Counted from the stretch's first letter, positions 32,601-42,347 are shown. The stretch is DNA of 64,000 bases from Roseivirga sp. (GCA_018402485.1 JAGYIY010000002.1:62001-126000), one strand, 5' to 3'. The notes: generated from the sequence alone by a model not told the origin. A program made the numbers and translations.

Positions 32601-34337
32601 TTAGTTAATGGTGATTTCCTCAGTGGGGTATTGATAATTTCTGTATCTGATTTTTTTGAAGATAGCGATAACAATGGTCAACATGCTCACACGGCCTACA
32701 AACATGGTAAATATAATGACAACTTTGCTAAACGCGCTTAGTTCTGAGGTAATACCAAGACTCAACCCTACGGTACTGTAAGCCGAAAAGCTTTCAAAGG
32801 CGATGCTCATCAAGTCCTTTTCTTTATCAAAAATGGCAATCAACATAATTGACAAACCAATGACAACGAGTGATAGCGAAATGATGGCAAATGCCCTTCG
32901 CACTGATGTATTGGCAATTTCTCTTTTAAAAACCTCTATTCTCGTTTTGCCCTGTGCCAAACTGATGATATTGAGCGCAGCTATGGCAAAAGTACTTGTT
33001 TTAATTCCTCCTCCTGTAGAGGAAGGAGAAGCGCCAACCCACATCAATAAAAACACCATCATCAAGGTAGGGAAAGCTAAGGAGGCTGTGTCTACACTAT
33101 TAAAACCTGCCGTTCGTGGCGTGGCAGCACTAAACAAGGCCGTAATTACCTTTCCAAACAAGCTGTGTTCAGCCAGAGTATTGTTGTATTCTAAGACAAA
33201 AACAACAACAAACGCAACGGCAGTAATACTTGCCGTAGTCACCAAAGTAATCCTGCTGTTCATGTTCAATACCCATGGTTTATAAGAACGGTCATTTTTC
33301 GCCAAGAGAACCAATTGTTTGAACCTGTATTTGAAATAGTTGATGACGTTGACGACTATTGGAAAACCTAATCCGCCTAAGATGAATGTTGATAGAAGAA
33401 CAAATTGCAAACCGTAATTGAATCGAAAGCCTGCCTCATAAATGCTATTGGGTAAAGTGGAGAAGCCTGCATTACAAAAGGCAGAAATGGCGTGAAAAAC
33501 GGAAAAGTAAACCTGATCGAAATACGAAGCGAATAGGGTATTATCTAGTGAGAAGTAAATAAAAGTAGCTGCTACAAGTTCAATGCTAAAGGTAATCACC
33601 AAAATGTACTTAAGGGTTGAAAACACTTCGCCAACGCGCTGTGAACTCGTGATATCGCTTAAAGCTAACTGACTCTCATAAGTTGCCACTCCCTTAAAAA
33701 AGTAGCTGAAATAGCTGGCAAAAGTAAGGATACCAATTCCACCTATTTGAATGAGAATCATAATGATGGTTTGACCAAACTGTGTGAAATAGCTGCCTGT
33801 ATCTACTACAATCAACCCCGTAACACAAACCGCGCTGGTGGATGTAAATAGGGCATCTAAATAGCCTATGCCTGTATGGGTGGCTTTTGGAAGCATCAAT
33901 AAAAAAGAGCCCAGAAAAATAATCGTCAAAAAACTGAGTACAAAAAGCTGTGCTGGGTTCAAGGCTTGCCGTTTGTAATCAACCTTGACATCTGAAAACT
34001 CACGGATGAAGATGAAAATAACTGCTAGCTTAATGTATATAGGCGATTTCAGAAAAGATAGAAGATGTTCATCCGGTGTCTCAAAGATGAAAAAATAGCC
34101 AATGAAAAGTTGACATAGGAAATAGATTAGGTCGTAAAAGAAAGCACTTTTCTTAAAAAGTGTCTGTTTAACCACATAACGCGTCACCAAAGACACGAGC
34201 CCCACCACAAGAACAAAGGCATAGAATGGATTTAAGAGAGTCTGCAAACCATCAGACTGCGGAAATCCAAAATCAAATATGAAGGCTAAAATCCCAACAA
34301 AACTTAACCAGAAAGCTATGCGATAAAGTGTTTTCAA
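32601..34337 (-). CDS. ktrB: KtrB/TrkH-type potassium transporter, long N-terminus
   Basis: A 578-residue K+ translocating subunit. The four pore loops are visible: STSAVCVTGLIVV, ISAFCNAGFSTLP, FSAATPRTAGFNSV and FSAYSTVGLSLG. About 120 residues with extra hydrophobic helices precede the usual KtrB core, more than in Bacillus KtrB. The start is TTG 34337: an in-frame stop lies three codons upstream and no ATG is close. It is the first gene of the ktrB-ktrA operon. Confidence 0.92.
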   Translation of the reverse strand: MKTLYRIAFWLSFVGILAFIFDFGFPQSDGLQTLLNPFYAFVLVVGLVSLVTRYVVKQTLFKKSAFFYDLIYFLCQLFIGYFFIFETPDEHLLSFLKSPIYIKLAVIFIFIREFSDVKVDYKRQALNPAQLFVLSFLTIIFLGSFLLMLPKATHTGIGYLDALFTSTSAVCVTGLIVVDTGSYFTQFGQTIIMILIQIGGIGILTFASYFSYFFKGVATYESQLALSDITSSQRVGEVFSTLKYILVITFSIELVAATFIYFSLDNTLFASYFDQVYFSVFHAISAFCNAGFSTLPNSIYEAGFRFNYGLQFVLLSTFILGGLGFPIVVNVINYFKYRFKQLVLLAKNDRSYKPWVLNMNSRITLVTTASITAVAFVVVFVLEYNNTLAEHSLFGKVITALFSAATPRTAGFNSVDTASLAFPTLMMVFLLMWVGASPSSTGGGIKTSTFAIAALNIISLAQGKTRIEVFKREIANTSVRRAFAIISLSLVVIGLSIMLIAIFDKEKDLMSIAFESFSAYSTVGLSLGITSELSAFSKVVIIFTMFVGRVSMLTIVIAIFKKIRYRNYQYPTEEITIN

Positions 34338-34500
34338 AGTATTTCAGGAGTAAAAAGTTGCTTTAACATGTATTCAAGAGATCAATGTAGAGCCTACATT
34401 TCATTTTAAAAAGAAGTTGCGCTCGTTAGTTTTCCTTTTAACAGTAAAGGCCTGTTCTTTTATTCCATACAGATCGGCTAAAATTTGATTTCTGAGTTAC

Positions 34501-35910
34501 TTATAGTGCTTTAATTTCACTGATCAACTTTTCAAGGGAGTCTTTGGCATCTCCAAAGAGCATGCTATTTTTTTCATGGAAAAACAGTTCGTTTTCAATG
34601 CCAGCATAGCCTTTGCCCATAGAGCGTTTCATCACAATTACGTGTTTGGCTTTCAGCACATCCACAATTGGCATTCCATAAATAGGACTTGAAGGGTCAT
34701 TTTCAGCAGCAGGGTTAACCACATCGTTTGCACCAATCACCAACACCACATCGGTGTTACTCATGTCGTCGTTGGCAGCTTCCATTTCTAACAATTTAGG
34801 GTAGGGGACATCTGCTTCCGCCAACAAAACATTCATATGCCCAGGCATTCTACCGGCAACAGGGTGTATGGCATAAGTCATATCAACTCCTTTGTCAGCC
34901 AATAGTTTCTCGAGATTATGAACCGTATGTTGGGCCTGGGCAACGGCTAAACCATAGCCTGGTACCACACTCACTTTGGATGCATAGGCCATTAAAATGG
35001 CCGCATCCGTGGCCGTTATTTCCTTGATATTGCCTTGCACACCATCACCACGTACTGCAGAACCACCGCCTCCAAAGGAGCCGATGATTACATTGGTCAA
35101 AGAGCGATTCATGGCGGTACACATCAACACGGTAAGAATGGTCCCGGCTGATCCAACCAAAATACCGCCTGTAAGCATCGCTTGATTGCCATATAAAAAA
35201 CCACCAAAGGCCGCTGCAACCCCAGTAAAACTGTTGAGTAAAGAGATGACTACCGGCATATCGGCCCCCCCAATGGGCATAACGAATAATACGCCATACA
35301 TTAAAGAAATCGCCAATAAAATGTAGAGCAAATTAGGCTGGGGCTCTGCAGAAGCAACCATTAAAGCACCAACCACAAGGATAGCCAGCAGCAGAAGAAT
35401 ATTGATCATTTGCCCCGCAGGAAGTGCTTTATCGGCCACTTTTCCTTCCAGCTTACCATAGGCGACCATACTACCTGCAAATGAAACACTACCGATGATC
35501 AACCCTAGAACAATAACAACCATCATTCCCGTGTCGACTGCCGCACCGTGCTGAACATGGTTAAATTCAACAATCGAAATGACCGCTGCACAAGCACCAC
35601 CCATACCATTGAAAAATGACACCATTTGAGGCATGGCGGTCATTTTTACTTTTACTGCCATGCGCATACCAATTAAAGTACCAATCAAAAGGCCAGCAAT
35701 AATCAAGGTGTAATTCAACCATTTATCCGAACTGAGTTCTTCTTTGAACAGCAAGGTGACCACAATAGCCAAACCCATGCCATAACCTGCAATTAAATTT
35801 CCTTTCCTCGCTTTATCAGGACTGCTAAGCATCTTCAGCCCTAAAATAAAAGTTACAGAAGCCACAAGATAACCGGCTTCTAACAAACTCAATCCTAGTA
35901 TTTCTGTCAT
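34501..35910 (-). CDS. pntB: NAD(P) transhydrogenase subunit beta
   Basis: A 469-residue subunit with an N-terminal bundle of about nine membrane helices and the C-terminal NADP(H)-binding domain III (VVPGYGLAVAQAQH, PVAGRMPGHMNVLLAEADVPYP, VIGANDVVNPAAEND). Together with the alpha parts it uses the proton gradient to make NADPH from NADH. It starts 5 nt after the short PntAB subunit gene. Confidence 0.96.
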   Translation of the reverse strand: MTEILGLSLLEAGYLVASVTFILGLKMLSSPDKARKGNLIAGYGMGLAIVVTLLFKEELSSDKWLNYTLIIAGLLIGTLIGMRMAVKVKMTAMPQMVSFFNGMGGACAAVISIVEFNHVQHGAAVDTGMMVVIVLGLIIGSVSFAGSMVAYGKLEGKVADKALPAGQMINILLLLAILVVGALMVASAEPQPNLLYILLAISLMYGVLFVMPIGGADMPVVISLLNSFTGVAAAFGGFLYGNQAMLTGGILVGSAGTILTVLMCTAMNRSLTNVIIGSFGGGGSAVRGDGVQGNIKEITATDAAILMAYASKVSVVPGYGLAVAQAQHTVHNLEKLLADKGVDMTYAIHPVAGRMPGHMNVLLAEADVPYPKLLEMEAANDDMSNTDVVLVIGANDVVNPAAENDPSSPIYGMPIVDVLKAKHVIVMKRSMGKGYAGIENELFFHEKNSMLFGDAKDSLEKLISEIKAL

Positions 35911-35915
35911 CTTGT

Positions 35916-36227
35916 TTATTTTTCTTTCTTTTTAAACATTTCCAACATTCGGTTGGTCACCACAAATCCACCGACTACATTCAGGGTTCCTAAAATCACA
36001 GCTAAAAAGCCTAAAATGAGGGCAAGGTAATTCTCGGGATCTGCTTGAAGCATAATGATGATGGAGCCAATGATGACTACACCATGAATGGCATTTGCCC
36101 CCGACATCAAAGGTGTATGTAGTACGGCAGGCACATTGGAGATCACTTCTATACCTAAAAAGATAGAGACGATAATGAGAAAGATAAACTCTCGATGCTC
36201 ATAAAAGAGGGTTAATAGATTTTCCAT
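35916..36227 (-). CDS. pntAB: NAD(P) transhydrogenase subunit alpha part 2
   Basis: A 103-residue protein with three membrane helices that corresponds to the C-terminal membrane part of E. coli PntA. The motif SNVPAVLHTPLMSGANAIHGVV is typical. The alpha subunit is split in two genes here, the common three-gene form. It lies 2 nt after part 1 and 5 nt before pntB. Confidence 0.95.
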   Translation of the reverse strand: MENLLTLFYEHREFIFLIIVSIFLGIEVISNVPAVLHTPLMSGANAIHGVVIIGSIIIMLQADPENYLALILGFLAVILGTLNVVGGFVVTNRMLEMFKKKEK

Positions 36228-36229
36228 GT

Positions 36230-37369
36230 TTAAGTGGTTTCTTCTTTAAATAAAATATTTTTCACACGCTCACTTTTCACTTCCCCTTGGTGGGTAACGC
36301 ATGTATTTGCAACAATATCATCTTCCCAATTCAAGTGTAATTCCCCTTCACCATTGATAATCAACTTTAGAAAATTGACCATGTTCTTACCATACATCTT
36401 ACTGGCATCCATGGGCAAAGTCGAAGCCAAATCGGATCTTCCAATAATAGACACATCATGCACTTGGATTACTTCACCATTTTTTGTGAGCTCACAATTC
36501 CCTCCGGTAGAAGCTGCTAAATCTACAATCACAGCGCCAGGTGGCATGGCTGCTACTGTTTCTTTGGTAATCAGAACAGGTGCTTTTCTTCCTGGTATCT
36601 GAGCTGTACAAATGATGATATTAGCCTTTTTTGCATGTTCTTGAATGAGTGCCTGCTGCTTGGCTTTGTATTCATCGCTTTGCTCAACGGCATAACCACC
36701 CGCTTCAGCATCATCTTTTGCACCTTCGACCTTTACAAACTTGGCTCCGAGACTTCTTACCTCTTCTTCGGCGGCCGTACGAACATCAAAGGCCTCGACA
36801 ACAGCACCTAAACGCTTAGCTGTTGCTATGGCTTGTAAGCCAGCTACACCTGCACCTAGAATCAATACCTTAGAGGGAATGATACTGCCTGCGGCAGTCA
36901 TAAACATAGGGAAAAATCTAGGCGATTGAGTAGCCGCCATTAATACCGCTTTGTAGCCTACCACAGTAGCCATAGAGGAAAGTACGTCCATAGATTGTGC
37001 TCTAGTGGTACGCGGCACATTGTCCATGCTGAAGCTTGTTACCTTAAGGGTCATGAATTGCTCTACCAAAGCCTTGTTGCTCAAGGGCTGAAAAGCACAC
37101 ATAATCACTTGGTTAGCTTTAAGGCCCTTCATCTCCTCATCAGATGGGGGATGAATACCTAAAATGAGATCTGCTGATAGGATCTCTTTGCGGTTTTTAA
37201 TTTCTCCTGCACCTTGTTCACGATAGCTATCGTTTGAAGCAAAAGCCTTAGCCCCTGCATCTTTTTCAATCCATACGGTAACATGTAAGTCCTTTAGAGC
37301 TTTTGTACTTTCAGGGAGTAGGGCCACCCGGTTTTCGTAATCAGGTTCTTTCAAAAGGCCGATAGTCAT
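36230..37369 (-). CDS. pntAA: NAD(P) transhydrogenase subunit alpha part 1
   Basis: A 379-residue soluble subunit, the NAD(H)-binding domain I, related to alanine dehydrogenase. Visible: EPDYENRVALLPES, KDAGAKAFASNDSY, VLILGAGVAGLQAIATAKRLGA with AFDVR. I start it at ATG 37369; the track's start adds 50 residues that do not resemble the family. First gene of pntAA-pntAB-pntB. Confidence 0.95.
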   Translation of the reverse strand: MTIGLLKEPDYENRVALLPESTKALKDLHVTVWIEKDAGAKAFASNDSYREQGAGEIKNRKEILSADLILGIHPPSDEEMKGLKANQVIMCAFQPLSNKALVEQFMTLKVTSFSMDNVPRTTRAQSMDVLSSMATVVGYKAVLMAATQSPRFFPMFMTAAGSIIPSKVLILGAGVAGLQAIATAKRLGAVVEAFDVRTAAEEEVRSLGAKFVKVEGAKDDAEAGGYAVEQSDEYKAKQQALIQEHAKKANIIICTAQIPGRKAPVLITKETVAAMPPGAVIVDLAASTGGNCELTKNGEVIQVHDVSIIGRSDLASTLPMDASKMYGKNMVNFLKLIINGEGELHLNWEDDIVANTCVTHQGEVKSERVKNILFKEETT

Positions 37370-37452
37370 AAGTTTGTAGGTTATTTTACGTTCAATATAA
37401 TGCTTATTTCGGAGAATCAAAGACCCTCGAAAGATTTCTATGGTCGAATAGA

Positions 37453-38868
37453 TTAAACAACTATACCACGAATCATCCCTTTGAAAACCAGCCCGTGCAG
37501 TGGTACAATTGAATACCAATACAAACGACCTAGTAACCCTTTAGAACGGAAAGTGGCTGTTTGTATCAATTGTTCGTTAACGATCTTGAATTCTAGCCAG
37601 GCCTCACCTGGTAATTTCATTTCAGCAAACAACAATAACCGCCCTTCTTCCTTATTGGCATAAAGCACACGCCAAAAATCTAGGGCATCACCTACTTGAA
37701 TATCGTCCTTGCTGGTTCTGCCACGTCGCAGACCCACACCACCAAAAAACTTATCAAGATAACCTCGAATTTTCCACAGAAAATTGGCATAATACCAGCC
37801 ATTTTCTCCACCGATCTGCCATAGATTTGATAAGGTTTTCTCCTTGTCCTTGATGATCATCATACGTTCATCCTTAAAACAACCAAAAGTCGGTACGCGA
37901 ATGAATTCAGATACTCTGAAATCTAAGTTGCCACTTACAAAAGAGTCTTTCCAACTCGATACAATTTCATTGTTTTCAACCCGATCGAATGCTTTGCGCA
38001 GGGCTTCCTGATAACTCAAAGGAGTTACTTTCAAAAGTTCATTAATACGCGAATCTCGACAAACCACTTCTACTTTCATGCTTTGGACCAAGGAAGATGC
38101 CAGGTTGTAGGAAGTAGAGGTAACAAAGTACAACCAGTAGGAGGAGAGGCGAGGAGTCATTACAGGTACAGTACCTATCCATCGCTTTAACCCACGTTCT
38201 TTGGCAAAGCCGAGCAACATTTCTTTATAGGTCAGCACATCGGGACCGCCAATGTCAAAATTTCGACCATAGGTTTTCTCATGCCCCAACACCCGGCATA
38301 AAAAGGCCAGTACATCAGTTATACCAATGGGTTGGCAGCGTGTATTGAGCCATTTGGGTGCAATCATGACCGGTAATTTTTCTACCAAGTCTCGAATGAT
38401 TTCAAATGATGCACTACCAGAACCGATGATGATCCCTGCACGAAGGGTGGTGAGGTGGTAGGTACCTTGCCCCAGCAACTCCTCTACATTCTTCCGTGAT
38501 TTAAGATGAGTAGAGAGTTCCTCTCCATTAATGATACCACTAAGGTAAATCACTTGTTCTGCCTCAGTATGCTCTATGGCTGTTCTGAAGTTTTTGGCAG
38601 ACGCTTCCTCTAATGCTGTATAGTCTGATGAAGTGGACATGGAATGAACCAAATAGTAGGCAGCATGAATGTCTTTTGGTATGTTTTTAAGCGTTTCAGG
38701 CTTCAGTAAATCTAGTGTGATGGTCTCCAAGTGCGGCTTTAGAGAGGGGGGCGGCTGAAAACGAGAAGGATCTCTTACCCCACAAACTACTTCGTGGCCC
38801 TCACGGATAAGCCTGGGCAAGAGTCGTTTACCGATGTATCCGGTTGCACCGGTTAAAAGAATTTTCAT
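37453..38868 (-). CDS. SDR-family protein with DUF2867 domain
   Basis: A 471-residue protein. The first 290 residues are an atypical short-chain dehydrogenase domain (LLTGATGYIGKRLLPRL, the NAD(P) loop; AYYLVHSMSTS); the last 150 are DUF2867, with FFGGVGLRRGR, GDALDFWRV and MKLPGEAWLEF. The family may act on nucleotide sugars or quinones, but the substrate is unknown. It is upstream of the transhydrogenase genes by 83 nt on the same strand, possibly in one transcript. Confidence 0.88.
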   Translation of the reverse strand: MKILLTGATGYIGKRLLPRLIREGHEVVCGVRDPSRFQPPPSLKPHLETITLDLLKPETLKNIPKDIHAAYYLVHSMSTSSDYTALEEASAKNFRTAIEHTEAEQVIYLSGIINGEELSTHLKSRKNVEELLGQGTYHLTTLRAGIIIGSGSASFEIIRDLVEKLPVMIAPKWLNTRCQPIGITDVLAFLCRVLGHEKTYGRNFDIGGPDVLTYKEMLLGFAKERGLKRWIGTVPVMTPRLSSYWLYFVTSTSYNLASSLVQSMKVEVVCRDSRINELLKVTPLSYQEALRKAFDRVENNEIVSSWKDSFVSGNLDFRVSEFIRVPTFGCFKDERMMIIKDKEKTLSNLWQIGGENGWYYANFLWKIRGYLDKFFGGVGLRRGRTSKDDIQVGDALDFWRVLYANKEEGRLLLFAEMKLPGEAWLEFKIVNEQLIQTATFRSKGLLGRLYWYSIVPLHGLVFKGMIRGIVV

Positions 38869-38999
38869 TACATACTATATAAGCATAACAAATGGTTTTT
38901 GTTTATAAAATAAAAAGATCGTGGTACGCTAAACGCTCCATTTTTTTAGTTTGAGATATCAGGCGCCTCGTGTCTTCTCCTTGATTTGATGGTTTTATC

Positions 39000-39026
39000 T
39001 GTCGGACATCTTCAAGACGTCAGACA
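39000..39026. repeat. REP-like imperfect palindrome, copy 1
   Basis: TGTCGGACATCTT and AAGACGTCAGACA pair at 11 of 13 positions around one base. It shares GTCAGACATCT with copy 2 at 40516-40550. The two copies bracket two small secreted-protein genes. Confidence 0.55.
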
Positions 39027-39095
39027 TCTTATTGAGTTTCTATATTTTAGAAGTTAGCCAATAAAGAGCTCTCCACCTTCTATAAAATTTAAATA

Positions 39096-39638
39096 CTAGC
39101 GACTTGTTTCAAAATGAACTGCTATTTCGGTTACAACTCTATGCGTAGGATCGTAAATGAATAAAATCGTTGGTCTTAGGCTGTATGGATTAGTTTCTAC
39201 TTTAATAATATGTTCACCTCCGTTTAGGTCAACCACATACCGGCTGTCGTATGATTTTTTAAATAGTTTTTCTATTTCATTTAAACTCATGCCTACTCTA
39301 AGCTGATGCCCGTTGTAGTTTAAGCTTTTGCTCGAGTTGGTTAAAACTAAATCATTTATTTCATCATCTAATAAAAAGCCTAATTGAAAGCCATTGTAAT
39401 AAATATCACCATTCTTTAAAGACATCACTGTTGTTTGTATTTGTTTAGAAAGTGGAGGGCCAAATAAGGACTCCAGTTTAGCCTCATAGTCTTTTACGGC
39501 AATCAACTCCTTCAGTGTAATCCTACTATTGAAGTTGATGTTTTCAAAGTCTTGCTTGCTGATAATGGTAAACTCCTGGGCGGTAAGGTTGAACGCTATT
39601 AGTAAAGAAAAAAAAATACTGTTAAATGAACCCTTCAT
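39096..39638 (-). CDS. Secreted hypothetical protein
   Basis: A 180-residue exported protein (signal peptide LLIAFNLTAQ). A segment LRVGMSLNEIEKLFKKSY resembles the start of the SmpA/BamE or BLIP-like fold (VGMSxxEVxxLF), but a full match cannot be judged. The gene has ordinary codon use and lies between the two REP-like palindromes, 63 nt after the TonB-domain gene. Confidence 0.6.
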   Translation of the reverse strand: MKGSFNSIFFSLLIAFNLTAQEFTIISKQDFENINFNSRITLKELIAVKDYEAKLESLFGPPLSKQIQTTVMSLKNGDIYYNGFQLGFLLDDEINDLVLTNSSKSLNYNGHQLRVGMSLNEIEKLFKKSYDSRYVVDLNGGEHIIKVETNPYSLRPTILFIYDPTHRVVTEIAVHFETSR

Positions 39639-39701
39639 GTCCTGTAATTAAGGTTTATCTAAATTCTTTATTTTTATCCTTCCAGTTTTTAAGACAATTT
39701 A

Positions 39702-40358
39702 TCAGCCTGGTCTAAAGGTGAAGCCCATTATTATTTTCGATTTCACTGCTTTTCCATCCTTAATGGCGGGCTTGTAGTTTGGGAATAACTTGATAACACG
39801 TAAGGCTTCTGCACTTAAAATCGGGTGGGCACTTTCAAATATGTTAATATCATAAATCTTGCCTTTTTCATCTACAATAAAAGAGAATTTAACATTACCA
39901 AATATCTCTTTCTGCTTGGCTTTATCAGGGTGTTTTAAATTTCTTTTCAGAAACTTAAAGTAAGCTTTGGATCCTCCTTGAAACTCAGCGTATTCATCAG
40001 GATTTTCTTCTATATCATCTTGTTCAGCCGACAACATTTCTTTCACCAATTTATCCATCTCGAGTTTTTGAGAATCACTTGCCTGGTATTTGTAAAAAGT
40101 AATTAAAAGTTTGTCCACTTTTTCATTCTGGCCTAGGGCTATATACGTTTTAGCTTGCCATAGGAGGATTTTTGCATTGGGCTCTCCATTCACTTCAATG
40201 GCTTGATCTAAAACAGATAAAGCATTTTGATATGCGCCCTTTTCAAAATGCTTCTCAGCTGTAATCATTAGTTGGTCAATAGCTTCCGACTGACCATATA
40301 CAGGTTGCCAAACGAAACCTAACAAAATGATAACGGAAATATTAATTATATAGGTCAT
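39702..40358 (-). CDS. Periplasmic TPR protein with TonB C-terminal domain
   Basis: A 218-residue protein with signal peptide or single anchor (IINISVIILLGFVWQPVYGQ). Residues about 25-95 form a short TPR-like helical pair (HFEKGAYQNALSVLDQAIEV). Residues 130-215 are a TonB C-terminal fold (GNVKFSFIVDEKGKIYDINI, ALRVIKLFPNYKPAIKDGKAVKSK). There is no proline-rich linker or ExbB/D nearby, so it is more a TonB-fold partner protein than an energy transducer. Confidence 0.78.
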   Translation of the reverse strand: MTYIINISVIILLGFVWQPVYGQSEAIDQLMITAEKHFEKGAYQNALSVLDQAIEVNGEPNAKILLWQAKTYIALGQNEKVDKLLITFYKYQASDSQKLEMDKLVKEMLSAEQDDIEENPDEYAEFQGGSKAYFKFLKRNLKHPDKAKQKEIFGNVKFSFIVDEKGKIYDINIFESAHPILSAEALRVIKLFPNYKPAIKDGKAVKSKIIMGFTFRPG

Positions 40359-40515
40359 GATTGTAATAAATTAGATAATGATTAAATGTATATATATAAA
40401 TTAAGATATCAAAACATTTCTTGTTAAATTTAGAGCTGTATTGTTGTAGGGTATGAAAACCTGCAATGAGGTCTTAAGCTTTTATCTTTTTAAGTTGTAT
40501 CTATTTCCATGGCTT

Positions 40516-40550
40516 CAGATGTCAGACACCTCAAAGGTGTCTGACATCTG
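40516..40550. repeat. REP-like perfect palindrome, copy 2
   Basis: CAGATGTCAGACACCT and AGGTGTCTGACATCTG are exact reverse complements, a 16-bp stem around CAA. It stands in an intergenic region between divergent genes, has no T run and shares its core with the copy at 39000-39026. Confidence 0.8.
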
Positions 40551-40620
40551 GTAAGTGCTGCTTTTTATTAATTCCCGCAATTCTGTTTACATTTACAATA
40601 AAACAAACAATGACGGACAT

Positions 40621-41472
40621 ATGAAGACAAAGACGATGAAATTATGGATGATATTGAGTCTAGGTGCATGTTTGGCCGTGTCTTGCACAAGTAACAAAGA
40701 AACCCAAACTGAAGAAAAAGAAACTGCAAAAGTACAAGGGCCTCAAGTAAACGGAGAGGAAGTAACCTATAGCACATCCTCTACTGAAATGAAGGGCTAT
40801 CTGGCCACTGATGCAAATAAAAAAGGAAAAAGACCCGGAGTTTTAGTCGTTCACGAATGGTGGGGGCACAATGACTATGTACGTAAAAGAGCAGATATGC
40901 TCGCTGAAATGGGATACGTGGCCATTGCCGTAGACATGTATGGCGATGGTAAACAAGCCGAGCATCCTGAAGATGCTGGTAAATTTTCAGGTCAGGTTTT
41001 TAAAAACATAGACGAAGCCAAAGCCCGTTTTAAAGCTGCCATGGCAATCTTAAACGCGCACCCTGATGTTGATTCAGAGCAAATTGCTGCCATTGGTTAT
41101 TGTTTTGGTGGTTCTGTGGTCTTAAGCATGGCCAATGCAGGATACGATTTAGACGCGGTAGTAGCCTTCCATGCAGGAGTGGCTTTGCCCATTCCCCCGT
41201 CGGATAATATACAAGCTAAAATTTTAGTAGCCAATGGAGCCGATGATCCCTTTGTACCGGAAGACCAAGTGCATGCCTATAAAGAAGCCATGGATGCTGC
41301 AGGTGCTGATTACCAATACATTGCCTATCCAGGTGCCCTACATGCCTTTACAAGTCTTGATGCCACAGCCATGGGAGAGAAGTTTGACCTCCCTTTGGCC
41401 TATCATAAAGAAGCTGATGAACAAAGCTGGAAGGAAATGCAAAAACTATTCGACTCCGTTTTTAAACAATAA
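40621..41472 (+). CDS. Dienelactone hydrolase-family lipoprotein
   Basis: A 283-residue alpha/beta hydrolase from ATG 40621 (track start 40555 is too early). Lipobox LAVSC follows a short signal. The dienelactone hydrolase signature is complete: Cys nucleophile in IGYCFGGS, Asp in NGADDPFV and His in PGALHAF, with the oxyanion region VVHEWWGHNDYVRKRA. It is anchored in the cell envelope and probably hydrolyses small lactones or esters; the substrate is unknown. Closed by a strong terminator. Confidence 0.9.
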   Translation: MKTKTMKLWMILSLGACLAVSCTSNKETQTEEKETAKVQGPQVNGEEVTYSTSSTEMKGYLATDANKKGKRPGVLVVHEWWGHNDYVRKRADMLAEMGYVAIAVDMYGDGKQAEHPEDAGKFSGQVFKNIDEAKARFKAAMAILNAHPDVDSEQIAAIGYCFGGSVVLSMANAGYDLDAVVAFHAGVALPIPPSDNIQAKILVANGADDPFVPEDQVHAYKEAMDAAGADYQYIAYPGALHAFTSLDATAMGEKFDLPLAYHKEADEQSWKEMQKLFDSVFKQ

Positions 41473-41491
41473 ACCAAAATGCATTCTAACT

Positions 41492-41526
41492 AAAACCTGA
41501 GCTGACTCTCGAGCTCAGGTTTTTTA
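41492..41526 (+). terminator. Terminator of dienelactone hydrolase gene
   Basis: 12-bp perfect stem AAAACCTGAGCT / AGCTCAGGTTTT followed by T residues. Confidence 0.9.
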
Positions 41527-41581
41527 TTTTTTTCTTTACCCCAAAGGTTTTTCTTCCCATCTTCGCAGCAAAGAAACCGCT

Positions 41582-41686
41582 ATGTTTATCATTATCGTTA
41601 TTGCCTTATTTATCGCTGCCATTGTAGCTCCCTATGTACTTCCTAACAAAAAAGTAAGTACACATAAAAAAGATTGGGAAGTTTAA
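41582..41686 (+). CDS. 34-residue single-helix membrane peptide
   Basis: An ORF too short for the track: one hydrophobic helix (MFIIIVIALFIAAIVAPYVL) followed by a basic tail (KKVSTHKKDWEV). It begins with ATG 56 nt after a terminator, so it would have its own promoter, though only a weak match is visible. Composition is exactly that of a small inner-membrane peptide, which makes a chance ORF less likely. Function unknown. Confidence 0.5.
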   Translation: MFIIIVIALFIAAIVAPYVLPNKKVSTHKKDWEV

Positions 41687-41740
41687 TCTTTTGTTTATCG
41701 CACACTCCGTCTTCATCACATGCAATTGAGACATTCATAC

Positions 41741-42085
41741 CTATTTGTGATGGTCGTGCATTCTCTTTTTCCTTCGTTTAGGCTCACCACCAACATTTGA
41801 AAGTTGATGCTTATAAACTGCATTGATAAAACCAAAGATGATGCCTATTCCTACCAAGATATAGACTGACGTAAAGACCTTCCCAATATCCGTTTTTGGT
41901 GAAATATCTCCGTATCCGACAGAAGTGAGGGTAATAATGGAAAAATATACGGCATCTAACCAGCTCAACCCTTCCACAACCCGATAAAAAACCGACCCAA
42001 TCAAAATGATTACAAAAGCTGACATCGTAAGTACGCGATAACTTCTTTCATGAAAAAAGCCTCTAATGTTATTCCAGAATCTCAT
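41741..42085 (-). CDS. Two-helix potassium channel
   Basis: A 114-residue Ion_trans_2 channel subunit: helix, pore loop with filter TLTSVGYGD, helix, then a short basic tail (PKRRKKRMHDHHK). It lacks an RCK or other ligand domain, so tetramers would be minimal KcsA-like channels. Transcribed alone. A 262-nt AT-rich gap without visible gene follows upstream. Confidence 0.92.
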   Translation of the reverse strand: MRFWNNIRGFFHERSYRVLTMSAFVIILIGSVFYRVVEGLSWLDAVYFSIITLTSVGYGDISPKTDIGKVFTSVYILVGIGIIFGFINAVYKHQLSNVGGEPKRRKKRMHDHHK

Positions 42086-42347
42086 ACATGCATTTAAATA
42101 TATTTATTTGATTAGCAGTAAAACTGATTTCATTTTTATTTATTTGTTTACCGGATGCGGTATAGAAAATAAATGACATGCGCATTAAAATTTATTTTAA
42201 ACTTGCTTAATCTACACTAATCGTTAGACCAATTTAGGCCTTAGTTTTCTGAAATAGGATTGACTGAAAACTAATTTATTTTTTTTAACTAGTCAAACGT
42301 TTTAATATTCGTGCTACTCAGATGGCAACCTGTTTGTAAATATTATT

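Noticed and set aside
36234-36602. 122-residue plus-strand ORF
   Set aside because: Antisense shadow of pntAA with no domain character; the same holds for the plus-strand ORFs at 32803-33285 and 53670-54137.
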